From Arsenicibacter rosenii (lineage in GTDB: Bacteria > Bacteroidota > Bacteroidia > Cytophagales > Spirosomataceae): a stretch of 64,000 bases of DNA. Below are positions 51,502-61,354 of the stretch, piece by piece (the first letter of the stretch is position 1; the number at the start of each line of letters is the position of its first letter). Location: contig NZ_MORL01000025.1 of the NCBI RefSeq assembly GCF_001870735.1, positions 1-64,000 of the forward strand, read 5' to 3'. The position numbers and the translations under genes were made by a program. Below the pieces are notes generated by a model that made no database searches, was not told the origin of the DNA, and worked only from the letters and a program-made list of their open reading frames with translations.

Positions 51502-53925
51502 ATGTTTCTAAATTACATAAAAATTGCGTGGCGGAACCTGATCCGGAACCGTACGTTTTCGGCCATTAACATTGTCGGGCTGGCCATCGGGCTGGCAACC
51601 TGTCTGCTTATCAGCCTGTACGTACTCGATGAACTGAGCTACGACCGGTTCCACGCCAAAGCGGACCGCATCGTGCGGGTTATTTTCAGGGGCAGTTCGG
51701 CCGGTGGCCGCATCAACGAATCAACCGTGATGCCACCGGTGGCCCAAACCCTGCACCGCGATTATCCCGAAGTTCTCGAAGCCACCCGCCTGCGCGATGC
51801 CGGCTCGCCGCTGATCAGTTACGGCAACAAGACCTTCAAAGAGTCGTCCATTGCCTTTGTCGATTCGAACTTTACGCAGGTCTTTACCCTGCCCTTCGTC
51901 GAAGGCGATCCGAAAACGGCACTGACGCAACCCAATACCGCCGTTATCAGCGAGAGCATGGCACGGAAGTATTTCGGCAATGCCAGTCCCATGGGCAACA
52001 TGCTGACGCTCAAAAGCTGGAACACAACCGTTAAAATCACCGGTGTGATGAAAGATATCCCGGCCAACTCGCACTTCCACAAAGATATGCTGATGGCGAT
52101 GGCCGGCAACCAGGAAGCGAAATCGCCCTCGTGGATGATGTCGGAGTACTATACGTATCTGGTGCTGCCCGACGGGTATGACTACAAACAGCTGGAAGCC
52201 AAACTGCCGCAGGTTATCGGGAAATACATCGGTCCGCAGCTTCAGCAAGGCATGGGGATGAGCCTTGCCGAGTTCCGCCGGAAAGGCAACGACATCGGCC
52301 TTTACCTGCAACCCCTGACTGATATTCACCTGCATTCTGATTTTGCCTTCGATCTGTCGCCTCCGGGCAACAAGCAGTATGTGTATCTCTTCAGTGTGAT
52401 CGCTCTGTTTATCCTCGTCATTGCCTGCATCAACTTCATGAACCTGTCGACGGCCGGTTCGTCCAGGCGCGCCCGTGAGGTGGGGATCCGGAAAGTACTG
52501 GGATCGGTGCGCCAAAGTCTCGCCAGCCAGTTTCTGATCGAGTCGATGCTGCTAACAGCTTTTGCGCTGGTACTGGCCTATGGGCTGGTGCTGATGGCCC
52601 TGCCTGCATTTAATGAATTTACCGGCAAAACACTGAGTATTAATCTGCTGGCCCGACCCTGGATTTTACCGGCCCTGCTGGTATTCGGCCTGTTCGTGGG
52701 TTTACTGGCAGGTAGTTACCCGGCGTTTTTCCTGTCGGCCTTCAAACCGGTTTCGGTCCTGAAGGGTGGCACGTTCAAAGCCGTTCCTAACCGGCTGAGC
52801 CTCCGCAGCGGGCTGGTGGTCTTCCAGTTTTTTATTGCCGTCACGCTCATTGCCGGTACGCTCGTCGTTTATCGCCAGCTCAGTTATATCCAGCATAAAA
52901 CGCTGGGCTACACTAAAGAACAGGTACTGGTGTTGCCTGAAACATGGTTGCTGGGCGATAAGGAAGCGGCCTTCCGCGAACAGATTCTACAGGACCGGCG
53001 GATCATCAGCGCCAGCGTCTCCGGCTATGTACCGGCGGGTCCGTCCAACAACAATAACTTCTTTGTAGCGCCCGAATCGAACACCGCACAACTGGTAAAA
53101 ACCCTGCGCTACGACGTTGACTATGACTACCTTTCGGTACTGGGTATGAAACTGGCCGCCGGCCGGAACTTCTCGAAGGCCTACGGTACCGATTCGTCGG
53201 GGGTAATCCTGAATGAGACGGCGGCTAAAACCTTTGGCTGGCCAACCAATGCGTTGGGCCGTCATATTACCCATACCGACAATGACGGGACACGGCGCAC
53301 CTTTACCGTTATCGGGGTCGTAAAAGACTTTCACTTTAAATCACTGCACGAGGCCATTTCGCCCCTGGTTATGGTGCTGGGCAAAAATACCGGAACGATC
53401 ATTCTCAAGGTAAACCCGGCAGACATCAGCGGCTTGCTGACCTCCTTACAGAAGCAATGGCAGCAATTCATGCCCGACGCGCCGTTTACCTATTCGTTTC
53501 TGGATGAGCGCTTTGCCAATACATACCGCGCCGAACAAAACACCGGTCTGATTCTGGGCCTATTCTCAGGATTAACCATTTTTATTGCCTGTCTGGGGCT
53601 ATTTGGTCTGGCTATGTTTACGGCCGAACAGCGGCAAAAGGAAATCGGCGTCCGGAAAGTACTGGGGGCCTCGGTAATGAGTGTGGCTGCGCTCCTGTCG
53701 GCCGACTTCCTGAAGCTGGTTGGCATTGCCCTCGTACTGGCCATTCCGGTTGCGTGGTACGCGATGAGCGTCTGGTTGCAGGACTTCGCCTACCGCATCG
53801 AACTGGACTGGTGGCTGTTTGCCCTCTCAGGAATCGTGGCTATCATCATCGCCCTGGTCACCGTCAGTTTCCAGAGCATCAAAGCCGCCCTGGTGAATCC
53901 GATACGGTCATTAAAGAGCGAATGA
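51502..53925 (+). CDS. FtsX/MacB-type ABC permease (paralogue 4)
   Basis: 807 residues. It starts FLNYIKIAWRNLIRNRTFSA and has two periplasmic domains. The membrane part carries VYLFSVIALFILVIACINFM and, at the end, GLAMFTAEQRQKEIGVRKVL with VSFQSIKAALVNPIRSLKSE. It is divergent from the Uma2-like gene across 69 bp, in which no -7 or sigma-54 box was found. Transcription may come from within the Uma2 region. The following gap (53926-54089) has GAGCGAATGAGCGAAAGAG words but no clear hairpin. Confidence 0.9.
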   Translation: MFLNYIKIAWRNLIRNRTFSAINIVGLAIGLATCLLISLYVLDELSYDRFHAKADRIVRVIFRGSSAGGRINESTVMPPVAQTLHRDYPEVLEATRLRDAGSPLISYGNKTFKESSIAFVDSNFTQVFTLPFVEGDPKTALTQPNTAVISESMARKYFGNASPMGNMLTLKSWNTTVKITGVMKDIPANSHFHKDMLMAMAGNQEAKSPSWMMSEYYTYLVLPDGYDYKQLEAKLPQVIGKYIGPQLQQGMGMSLAEFRRKGNDIGLYLQPLTDIHLHSDFAFDLSPPGNKQYVYLFSVIALFILVIACINFMNLSTAGSSRRAREVGIRKVLGSVRQSLASQFLIESMLLTAFALVLAYGLVLMALPAFNEFTGKTLSINLLARPWILPALLVFGLFVGLLAGSYPAFFLSAFKPVSVLKGGTFKAVPNRLSLRSGLVVFQFFIAVTLIAGTLVVYRQLSYIQHKTLGYTKEQVLVLPETWLLGDKEAAFREQILQDRRIISASVSGYVPAGPSNNNNFFVAPESNTAQLVKTLRYDVDYDYLSVLGMKLAAGRNFSKAYGTDSSGVILNETAAKTFGWPTNALGRHITHTDNDGTRRTFTVIGVVKDFHFKSLHEAISPLVMVLGKNTGTIILKVNPADISGLLTSLQKQWQQFMPDAPFTYSFLDERFANTYRAEQNTGLILGLFSGLTIFIACLGLFGLAMFTAEQRQKEIGVRKVLGASVMSVAALLSADFLKLVGIALVLAIPVAWYAMSVWLQDFAYRIELDWWLFALSGIVAIIIALVTVSFQSIKAALVNPIRSLKSE

Positions 53926-54089
53926 GCGAAAGAGTGAATGAGCGGCCCTTGATTGTGGTGAACGAGTGACGGGCTTCCTGCCTCCCGGGCTATTCTAGAC
54001 TATGTTTTCTATGTGGCTATGTGGTAAAAAAATCTTCGGTTAGCAGGGTTGATACGCCTGGCACTTTACGATTTATAACAGCAAATACC

Positions 54090-56519
54090 ATGATTAAACG
54101 TTATTTTCTTACAGCCCTGCGCGCACTGAAGCGCAACTGGAGCTATTCGGTCATTAACGGGCTGGGCCTGACCCTTGGCCTGACCTGTTGTCTGTTGCTT
54201 TTTGTGGCCGTACGCTACGAGCTTAGCTTTGACCAGCATCATGCCAACGCCGGTAAAATTTACCGGATGCTTCAGGCAAGTAAAACCGACAACGATCAGA
54301 AACCGAATACCGGTATTCCGCATCCGGCCATCGCCGCTCTGCGCAACGATTTCCCCGAAATAAAAGACCAGGTAACCATGACCAGCCGCGTCAAAACAGC
54401 GGTAGTGACGGTCGGCGGTAAGGAGGGGAAACAGAAATTTCAGGAAACCGATGGCATCATTGCCCTGGCCGAACCCCAGTTTTTCCGCCTTTTCAGTTAC
54501 GACTGGATCAGCGGCAACAAGCAAACGGCCCTGAACCGCCCCGGAACCGTCGTGCTGTCGGAACGGATCGCCCGTAAATATTTCGGGAACGCCGATCCGA
54601 TGGGCAAAACCATCCGTGTCGACAACAAAATGGATTTTCTGGTAACGGGCATTGTCCATGAACAACCGGCTACGAGCAGTATTCCGTTTGAGATACTGCT
54701 GTCGTTTTCGTCGATGAAAGAATTCGGCTACACCACCAACCCCGACGACTGGCAATCGACCTACGGAGGGGCGCATGTATACATGCAGTTGCCCGATAAC
54801 CTTTCACAGGCGCGTATGGAGCAGCGGCTGCTCGGGTTTGTGCAGAAATACCACAACGCCGAAGGCGTCCAGAAACTGAAATACATCCTGCAACCGCTGA
54901 CGGCTATTCACTTCGACCCTAAGACGACCAACTATGCCCGCCGGAGCATCAGTATGGAAATGATCTGGGCGATGGTACTGATCGGCGGGTTTATCCTGGT
55001 GACGGCCTGCATCAATTTTATTAATCTGGCAACTGCCCAGGCCATCCGGCGCGCCAAAGAGGTCGGCGTCCGGAAAGTACTGGGCAGTACACGCGGGCAG
55101 CTGATCCGGCAGTTTCTGGGAGAAACCGGCATCCTGACCGGTATGTCAATCGGACTGGCCTTGCTGGCCGGCTGGCTGGCGCTGCCGTATGTCGGCGAAC
55201 TACTGAACATGCAGCCGGAGGCCGTAACGGTGTTTAATCCGGTGGTGGCCGGTTTTCTGGTACTCATCGGGCTGTTGACTACCGTACTGGCCGGTTTCTA
55301 TCCGGCGCTGGTCCTTTCGGGTTACCAACCGATTCTGGCCCTGAAAGGCCGTATCAAGGCAACCCGCACAGGCCAGTATTTCACGTTGCGCCGTGGCCTG
55401 ATCATTGCTCAGTTTGCCATTTCCCAGATGCTGATCATCGGCACCATCATCGCCTATAATCAGATGCAGTTTTTCCGGTCGGCCGATCTGGGGTTCAGCC
55501 ATGAGGCTGTTATCACCATACCGATTCCGCGCCACGACCCGGGTATGCTCGAAAACCTGAGTGCTAAAATCAAAGGCTTACCCGGCATAAAATCCTACAC
55601 GTTTGCCATGACCACACCCTCTTCCAGCGCCAACTGGACAACCGGTTTCCGGTTTGAAAATGACAATAAAGAGCCGGATTACGGCGTTCTGATGCGCCCC
55701 GCCGACACGGCCTACGTCCATACGTACGGGCTGAAGCTGCTGGCGGGCCGTATGTTCCTGCCCGCCGACAGCATGCGTGAGTTTGTGATTAACGAAGCGT
55801 TTATGAAAAAACTGGGTTTCCGCCGTCCGGAGCAGGTGATCGGCAAATACCTGCGGGTCAATGGCGAAGACATCAAAAAACCAATCGTTGGTGTCGTAAA
55901 GGATTTTAATACATTCTCGCTGCATGAACAAACTCCGCCAACGGTACTGGCTTCGTTCCGTGATCAGTATGGCTCACTGGGCATAAAGCTGTCGACACGC
56001 GAAGGGGGTGCCGATGCCCTGCACAGCCTGTTATCCGAGGTCGAAACGGCCTGGTCGGCGGTTTATCCGGAGTTTGTGTTCCGGTATGAGTTTCTGGACG
56101 ATTCACTGGCCAAATTCTACAAAAATGAACAGCAGTTCTATGCACTCTTCCGCTTACTGGCCGGCATTGCCTTGTTCATCGGCTGTTTAGGGTTGTATGG
56201 GGTCGTGGCGTTTATGGCCGAATCACGGACGAAGGAAGTGGGCATCCGGAAAGTACTGGGTGCAACCTCCGCTCATATTGTCGGGCTGTTTTCAATTGAC
56301 TTTGTCAAACTCGTTCTGATCGCCCTGGTTATTGCCTCACCGGTTGCCTGGTATGTCATGGACAGATGGCTGCAGGACTTTGCCTATAAGATAGCCATTC
56401 AGTGGTGGATGTTTGCCATCGCCGGGCTGCTGACCGTCCTCATCGCCTTGCTGACGGTTAGTTTCCAGAGCATCAAAGCGGCCATGATCAATCCGGTTAA
56501 ATCGTTGAAGAGCGAATAG
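54090..56519 (+). CDS. FtsX/MacB-type ABC permease (paralogue 5)
   Basis: 809 residues from the ATG at 54090 (MIKRYFLTALRALKRNWSYS); the frame continues upstream to a GTG at 54021 without family likeness. It is the most divergent of the five, with ALRALKRNWSYSVINGLGLT, a middle helix EMIWAMVLIGGFILVTACIN and the end TKEVGIRKVLGATSAHIVGL, then IDFVKLVLIALVIASPVAWY. It is last of the array. The hairpin 56546-56600 follows, then the PNGase-like gene with its own promoter. Confidence 0.9.
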   Translation: MIKRYFLTALRALKRNWSYSVINGLGLTLGLTCCLLLFVAVRYELSFDQHHANAGKIYRMLQASKTDNDQKPNTGIPHPAIAALRNDFPEIKDQVTMTSRVKTAVVTVGGKEGKQKFQETDGIIALAEPQFFRLFSYDWISGNKQTALNRPGTVVLSERIARKYFGNADPMGKTIRVDNKMDFLVTGIVHEQPATSSIPFEILLSFSSMKEFGYTTNPDDWQSTYGGAHVYMQLPDNLSQARMEQRLLGFVQKYHNAEGVQKLKYILQPLTAIHFDPKTTNYARRSISMEMIWAMVLIGGFILVTACINFINLATAQAIRRAKEVGVRKVLGSTRGQLIRQFLGETGILTGMSIGLALLAGWLALPYVGELLNMQPEAVTVFNPVVAGFLVLIGLLTTVLAGFYPALVLSGYQPILALKGRIKATRTGQYFTLRRGLIIAQFAISQMLIIGTIIAYNQMQFFRSADLGFSHEAVITIPIPRHDPGMLENLSAKIKGLPGIKSYTFAMTTPSSSANWTTGFRFENDNKEPDYGVLMRPADTAYVHTYGLKLLAGRMFLPADSMREFVINEAFMKKLGFRRPEQVIGKYLRVNGEDIKKPIVGVVKDFNTFSLHEQTPPTVLASFRDQYGSLGIKLSTREGGADALHSLLSEVETAWSAVYPEFVFRYEFLDDSLAKFYKNEQQFYALFRLLAGIALFIGCLGLYGVVAFMAESRTKEVGIRKVLGATSAHIVGLFSIDFVKLVLIALVIASPVAWYVMDRWLQDFAYKIAIQWWMFAIAGLLTVLIALLTVSFQSIKAAMINPVKSLKSE

Positions 56520-56545
56520 TTTTTTTGTAAAAACACACAATAAGG

Positions 56546-56600
56546 GCCTGTTACCGCTAAAAAACTACCCGTTTGGGTAGGGAAATACCGGTAGCAGGCC
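56546..56600. terminator. nested hairpin after the permease array
   Basis: GGCCTGTTACCG (56546-56557) pairs with CGGTAGCAGGCC (56589-56600) with one wobble. Inside, CTACCC-GTTT-GGGTAG (56566-56581) pairs perfectly. No T-run follows, but the next promoter begins directly after. Confidence 0.55.
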
Positions 56601-56602
56601 TA

Positions 56603-56610
56603 TACTTTTG
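56603..56610 (+). promoter_or_regulatory. -7 promoter box (TAnnTTTG) of the PNGase F-like gene
   Basis: TACTTTTG is an exact -7 match directly after the hairpin. It covers the TTG at 56608, so the ATG at 56647 is the start. Confidence 0.5.
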
Positions 56611-56646
56611 TCGGTTACCATAGCATCAAATTTTCCCGCAGGGAAC

Positions 56647-59058
56647 ATGTATCGTAACCGACTTTTCCGACTTACCGATCAGGCAGTCCGGCCTGGTAAC
56701 CTCGTACGGAAGACATATCCTGTGTGTCTTCTGTTATTCTTTTTCAGCTTACTCCTCACCCGCGCGCTGGCCCAATCTACCGTCCGGAATGCCAAAACAC
56801 CGGGCACCGGCCTGCGCTTATCCGGCGCAGCCGATAATTATCTGACCCTGCTCAACAGCGAAGCGCTGGAGGCCGGCAAGACCTTTACCCTGGAAGCGTG
56901 GGTGAAGGCCGACGACTGGAAAAACACCCATTTTGCCAGTACCTTATTCTGTACGGAAGACCCCGAAACCAACCACGGTTTTGTGGTGCGGGCAGGTGGC
57001 AACCGCCCCAACGCCTACCCGACACTGGCCCTCAGCACCTCCGAACGTGAGATAAAAGTACGCGGCCCGCAAACCATGACTGCCGGCCGCTGGTACCACA
57101 TAGCCGCCGTTGTAAACCACCAGCAGGTGTCCCTGTATGTCGACGGACAACTGGCCGGCCAACGCACAATAGCTTCCGCCTATATTCCTTCCGGAAAACA
57201 AATCCGCGTCGGCGGAGCCTATTATGACAACCGTGGCCTTACCGGCCTGATTGATGACGTCCGGATCTGGAACCGCAGCCGCACAGCCGCCGAAATCCTC
57301 CGCGACCGGGGGATTACGCTGAAAGGAAACGAAGCCGGCCTGGTTGCCTGGTTCCCGTTTGACGGCACAGGCTCTGAGGTGCTGAAGAACAAGGCCAAAT
57401 CGGCCATCACGGCCGAATATGCCGGTTCGGGCGAACCGGCAACCGGTCCGGGTTTTACCCTGGCCACACAAGACGCCGGCGTCGGGCAGATCGAAGGTCC
57501 GGATGTGTTTACGGCCCGCCGTGGTCCCGGCCGGATTCAGGTACTGGTCAGCAATCACGGACAGACGACGCTTACGCAGATCCCGCTGGCCTATGCCGTC
57601 AATGATCAGGTTGTCCTGCGCGACACCCTGACCCGGACACTGGCACCGGGTGAATCGTTCCTTCACAAAACTACTGTTCCTGTCAACTGCGCCCCTAAAG
57701 CTGTCAGCCAGCTAACGGTTTATACGACGCTACCAGGCGACGGGTTGGCAGCCAACGACACTGCCCGTGCGCTGTACCGTGCCACAGATTCGGGCAAGGG
57801 CCGTCAGACGGTGGTGGTCTTCGACAGTATACTACACAATTATGACCGGTACGGAAATCCGGCCAACACCCAGTACCACACCCGACAGGTGGTATTGCCA
57901 CAGGATAATGCCCGGTTCAGCCACATTTATATGTACGTTACCCTTACCTGTCCGGCAGGCGGCTGCGGCGCAGAGGATGCGATAGGCCGCATTTCGCTGG
58001 TTAAACACGGGAAATGGAATGAAATCGGGCGGTTCATTACGCCCTACGGGGTTGCTTGCGGACCGTGGACCATCGACGTAACCGATTTTAAGAGCGAACT
58101 CACCGGCAACTGTATGCTTCAATCCTATATCGAAGCGTGGTGGCTGAAAGGCTGGAACCTGTCCGTTGCCCTCGAATTTATCGAAGGCGAAGCCAATCCG
58201 CTGCCCTATCAAAAGGTTACCCCGCTCTGGCAGTACGACTACTTTGTCTACGGTGACCCGACCTATTGCCAGCAACTGACTCCGTTTACCTATCAGGCCA
58301 GTACGAAGGCACGGCAGCTTACTTTCCGGCAAACCATCACCGGCCACGGGCAGGGCAACACAGACAATGGAGCAGAATTCTCCCCAAAAACGCACCAGCT
58401 GGTCCTGAAACAGCAGGGAGCGGCTGACAGCCTGGCGTTCAAACACATACTCTGGAAAACAGACTGCGCTCAAAACCCATGTTCGGGGCAGAAAGGCTCC
58501 TTTACCTATAGCCGCGCAGGCTGGTGTCCGGGGCAGGATGTCCGGCCGTGGACGGCTACGATTCCCATCCGGCAGGCCGGTAAGCAAGGCAGCATCTCCC
58601 CAACAACGCCGGTCACTGTAGCGTACCGGCTACAGCCGTATCTGAACCTGAAAAACAAAGGCTACGACGACAACAGGCATATTGAGCCGAGTTACGCCAT
58701 CTATGGGTACCTGATCGAAAAAAGCGACTCGCTGGCGGGTTTTCTAACCTACCATAACGTGACCTGCGAGTCAGTGAAGCTCCTCAACGGGCAGCTACAG
58801 GTAACGGTCAGCAATACCGGCACCGAACCCGTTACCAACCTGACCATCTACAGCTATGCCGACGGGGTCAGAACGGGTCTTGACACCAGACAGATGGTAC
58901 TGAAACCCAACAGCCGTCAGACACTGGTCTTAGCACAAAAATTTTCCGGCAAACAACCCCGCGCAATCGCTGTAGTGGTCAACGCTCCGCACGATGACAA
59001 TGGCAACGACGATGTGGCAACCCTTCTCAACGCAGCAACTGTTGAGCGTACTAATTAA
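56647..59058 (+). CDS. LamG domain fused to peptide-N-glycosidase F-like amidase
   Basis: 803 residues. A signal sequence (TYPVCLLLFFFSLLLTRALA, residues about 23-42) is followed by a LamG/concanavalin-like domain (about 55-230: FTLEAWVKADDW, ISLYVDGQLAG-like, GLIDDVRIWNRSRTAAEI), a linker, and a PNGase F-like part: SHIYMYVTLTCPAGGCGAED, IGRFITPYGV, IDVTDFKSELTGN, EAWWLKGWNLSVALEF and SRAGWCPG. Aligned by eye with Elizabethkingia PNGase F, the catalytic Asp60, Glu118 and Glu206 correspond to Asp444, Glu496 and Glu577, with similar spacing. The Trp-Asp-Arg context around Asp60 is Glu-Asp-Ala here. It would cut N-glycans from glycoproteins. No type IX sorting domain is seen. Confidence 0.8.
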   Translation: MYRNRLFRLTDQAVRPGNLVRKTYPVCLLLFFFSLLLTRALAQSTVRNAKTPGTGLRLSGAADNYLTLLNSEALEAGKTFTLEAWVKADDWKNTHFASTLFCTEDPETNHGFVVRAGGNRPNAYPTLALSTSEREIKVRGPQTMTAGRWYHIAAVVNHQQVSLYVDGQLAGQRTIASAYIPSGKQIRVGGAYYDNRGLTGLIDDVRIWNRSRTAAEILRDRGITLKGNEAGLVAWFPFDGTGSEVLKNKAKSAITAEYAGSGEPATGPGFTLATQDAGVGQIEGPDVFTARRGPGRIQVLVSNHGQTTLTQIPLAYAVNDQVVLRDTLTRTLAPGESFLHKTTVPVNCAPKAVSQLTVYTTLPGDGLAANDTARALYRATDSGKGRQTVVVFDSILHNYDRYGNPANTQYHTRQVVLPQDNARFSHIYMYVTLTCPAGGCGAEDAIGRISLVKHGKWNEIGRFITPYGVACGPWTIDVTDFKSELTGNCMLQSYIEAWWLKGWNLSVALEFIEGEANPLPYQKVTPLWQYDYFVYGDPTYCQQLTPFTYQASTKARQLTFRQTITGHGQGNTDNGAEFSPKTHQLVLKQQGAADSLAFKHILWKTDCAQNPCSGQKGSFTYSRAGWCPGQDVRPWTATIPIRQAGKQGSISPTTPVTVAYRLQPYLNLKNKGYDDNRHIEPSYAIYGYLIEKSDSLAGFLTYHNVTCESVKLLNGQLQVTVSNTGTEPVTNLTIYSYADGVRTGLDTRQMVLKPNSRQTLVLAQKFSGKQPRAIAVVVNAPHDDNGNDDVATLLNAATVERTN

Positions 59059-59070
59059 AATCAATTAACT

Positions 59071-60297
59071 ATGAAACAACTGATTACTATCTTAGGCATC
59101 CTCGGCCTCACCGGCGCAGCAGCCTTCGGGCAGCAGCCTCTGGACATCACCTGCCCACAGTCGGCCACAACTACATTCAACTCGGTAAATTCGGGTGATA
59201 TTCCGTCCGATTTTGTACCGCCGGCTACGAACTGCCAACGAATTTTCACGCTAACCAATGCCATTGCCGGTGGCGGTTCCGGCAATTATGCTTACACAAC
59301 CTCCTTTGCAGGTGGTAGCCCGGCACCGGCTTTTCTGCCAACCAGTACCACCGGCAACAGCGGCCAGTATTTTGCCTTCGCGCCCGGGCAAACGGTGGTG
59401 ACGGTAACCGTTACTGACAAGAATACACAGGTTACAAAAGCCTGCTCGTTTACAGTACAGGTTAACGATGACGCCGCTCCGGTAATTAATAGCCAGACAC
59501 CTCAGCAGTTTGCTGCCAAAGCGACAACAACGATGCCTGATCTTCGCAATCAGGTAATGGTCGATGAAGACTGTAACTACACCGTATCGCAGTTTCCGGC
59601 ACCAGGCAGCCCGGTTTCCGGCACATCGGTTAGCCTGACCTTTGTCGCCACGGATGCCTATGCCAACGCCAGCGCTCCTTACGCGGCTACTTTGGTTTTC
59701 CCGGGATCCACCCCATTGGATGGTATACAGATCAGTGCAACCGGCGGGTGTGCTACGGATGGCAAAATTACCGTTTCGCTGACCGAGCTACCCGATCCTC
59801 AATCAGTAAGTATCGGCATGCTCACGCTGAGTTATACGATTGATAACGGACCAATCCAGACAGAACCCATCCTGCTCAGCAATCCGACAGCGACGTTCCA
59901 GACAAATGGCGGCCTGACAGCCGGGACCCATACCATTTCGTTTATCGGGGTTAGCCCGGACCTGACGACGGTGTTTTTACTGAACCAGTCCGCTTCCGTC
60001 TACATTGGTACCCCTACACCATCTATCTCAAACCTGATTTCGGTAAACCCGGGCAATACCGGCATCTGTGGGACAACTATTCAGGGCCAGGCAGTCGGCA
60101 ATTCGTTTATATTCAGAGGGCCGAACGGCTACGTGTTCAGCAATGTGTTCCGTAATGCCGGAACATTCAATGTTTTCGCCAACACCCTGAAAGAACCGGG
60201 GCAATACACGTTGACGGTCACGTTCCCGGCCAACAACTGCGGAACGGCAACAACGGCCACCCAGACCATTACCATCAACGGGACAAAGTGCGAATAA
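59071..60297 (+). CDS. secreted beta-rich protein, HYR/Ig-like
   Basis: 408 residues with a signal peptide (MKQLITILGILGLTGAAAFG). It is rich in Thr/Ser/Pro/Val. The segment TVTVTDKNTQVTKACSFTVQ then VNDDAAPVI resembles a HYR domain, followed by repeated beta-sandwich-like strands and paired Cys (GICGTTIQG, NNCGTATTA). No enzyme motif. It is 12 bp behind the PNGase F-like gene and probably co-transcribed, so it may bind or present the same glycoprotein substrate (inference). No T9SS C-terminal domain was recognised. Confidence 0.75.
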   Translation: MKQLITILGILGLTGAAAFGQQPLDITCPQSATTTFNSVNSGDIPSDFVPPATNCQRIFTLTNAIAGGGSGNYAYTTSFAGGSPAPAFLPTSTTGNSGQYFAFAPGQTVVTVTVTDKNTQVTKACSFTVQVNDDAAPVINSQTPQQFAAKATTTMPDLRNQVMVDEDCNYTVSQFPAPGSPVSGTSVSLTFVATDAYANASAPYAATLVFPGSTPLDGIQISATGGCATDGKITVSLTELPDPQSVSIGMLTLSYTIDNGPIQTEPILLSNPTATFQTNGGLTAGTHTISFIGVSPDLTTVFLLNQSASVYIGTPTPSISNLISVNPGNTGICGTTIQGQAVGNSFIFRGPNGYVFSNVFRNAGTFNVFANTLKEPGQYTLTVTFPANNCGTATTATQTITINGTKCE

Positions 60298-60338
60298 TGT
60301 TTAGTTGTTCTGGTTGCTGAGTTGCTGGTTGTTGCTGA

Positions 60339-60409
60339 TGGTTGTTGCTGGTTCTGAGTTATTTGCTCTACCGGACACCGGCAACCAGGCTACATACCAG
60401 CAACAACCA
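60339..60409. repeat. word inverted repeat (GTTGTTGCTGG family)
   Basis: TGGTTGTTGCTGGT (60339-60352) is the exact inverse of 60396-60409. Further GTTGCTG words cover 60302-60356. It lies between the beta-rich protein and the AraC gene. Confidence 0.8.
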
Positions 60410-60474
60410 GTAACCATCCCTCTGACGTTTTTTTTCGTATATTAGGCTTGCTACGGTTCCTAAACAGCAAGGCT

Positions 60475-61320
60475 ATGATTTATGAGTATCGTCTGCCCTC
60501 TCCTGCCCTGCGCGGGTATGTCAGGCTTTTGCAGCTGATTCACCTTGATTTTTCAAAGGCGGCGGTGGTACCGTTTAAGCCGTATTGGCCCCGCCCCGAT
60601 AATTGCCTGGCTTTCTATCCGCGCGACCTCGAAACGGTCGAGTATGTAAACAGCGGCCTGAAACAGGCGAAGCCCCGCTCAGCCCTGATCGGGCAACCAA
60701 CGATTGTGACCAACCGCTATGTCGGACGCGATTTCTTTGTTTTTCAGGTAGTCTTTCAGCCCGGTGCGCTTTACCGGCTCACGGGCCTGCCCTCGTCTGA
60801 ACTCACCAATACCTTTGTCGATGCAGAAGCTGTCTTTTCGGGCGAAATCCGGCAGGTTAACGAGCGGCTCAGCAGCACCGGCGACTACGAAGACATGGTC
60901 CGCATTGTAGAAGATTTCCTGCATTTTCTGATACGCCGGTCGCGCCGGGATAGCCTGCCCATCGATAAGGTAAGTCAACTGATGCTCAACAGCCACTCCG
61001 TTACCTCCCCGCTGATGCGGTCGATGGAATGGCTGGCCAGTGAGGCCTGCCTGAGCACCAAGCAGTTTTACCGGAAAAGTGTCGAGCGGCTGGGTATCGG
61101 GCCGAAGTTGTTCGACCGGATTGTCCGGTTCGACCAGGCCATTAAACTCCGGAACGCTACGCCCGGCCGGGACTGGCTGAGTATCGCTTTGGAAGCCAAC
61201 TACTACGATCAAAAGCATCTCGTCCGCGACTTCCGTGAATTTACGACCCTGACACCCACACAGTTCGCCCAACAGGAAAGCAAAGCCCCCGAACGAACAT
61301 TCGGCATCGCCGAGAAATAG
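60475..61320 (+). CDS. AraC-family transcriptional regulator
   Basis: 281 residues from the ATG at 60475 (MIYEYRLPSPALRGYVRLLQ); the frame opens earlier with a TTG at 60448. The N-terminal part (VPFKPYWPRPDNCLAFYP, FFVFQVVFQPGALYRLTGLP) is the DUF6597-like sensor found in Bacteroidota AraC proteins. The C-terminus has the AraC double HTH: WLASEACLSTKQFYRKSVER and DWLSIALEANYYDQKHLVRD, FREFTTLTPTQFA. Targets unknown. Confidence 0.85.
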   Translation: MIYEYRLPSPALRGYVRLLQLIHLDFSKAAVVPFKPYWPRPDNCLAFYPRDLETVEYVNSGLKQAKPRSALIGQPTIVTNRYVGRDFFVFQVVFQPGALYRLTGLPSSELTNTFVDAEAVFSGEIRQVNERLSSTGDYEDMVRIVEDFLHFLIRRSRRDSLPIDKVSQLMLNSHSVTSPLMRSMEWLASEACLSTKQFYRKSVERLGIGPKLFDRIVRFDQAIKLRNATPGRDWLSIALEANYYDQKHLVRDFREFTTLTPTQFAQQESKAPERTFGIAEK

Positions 61321-61354
61321 CGTAAGAAGGTTGCTGCATTGCACATGCCACACC

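Noticed and set aside
54021-54089. GTG start for the fifth permease
   Set aside because: The extra 23 residues do not match the paralogues, all of which begin at the position of the ATG at 54090.
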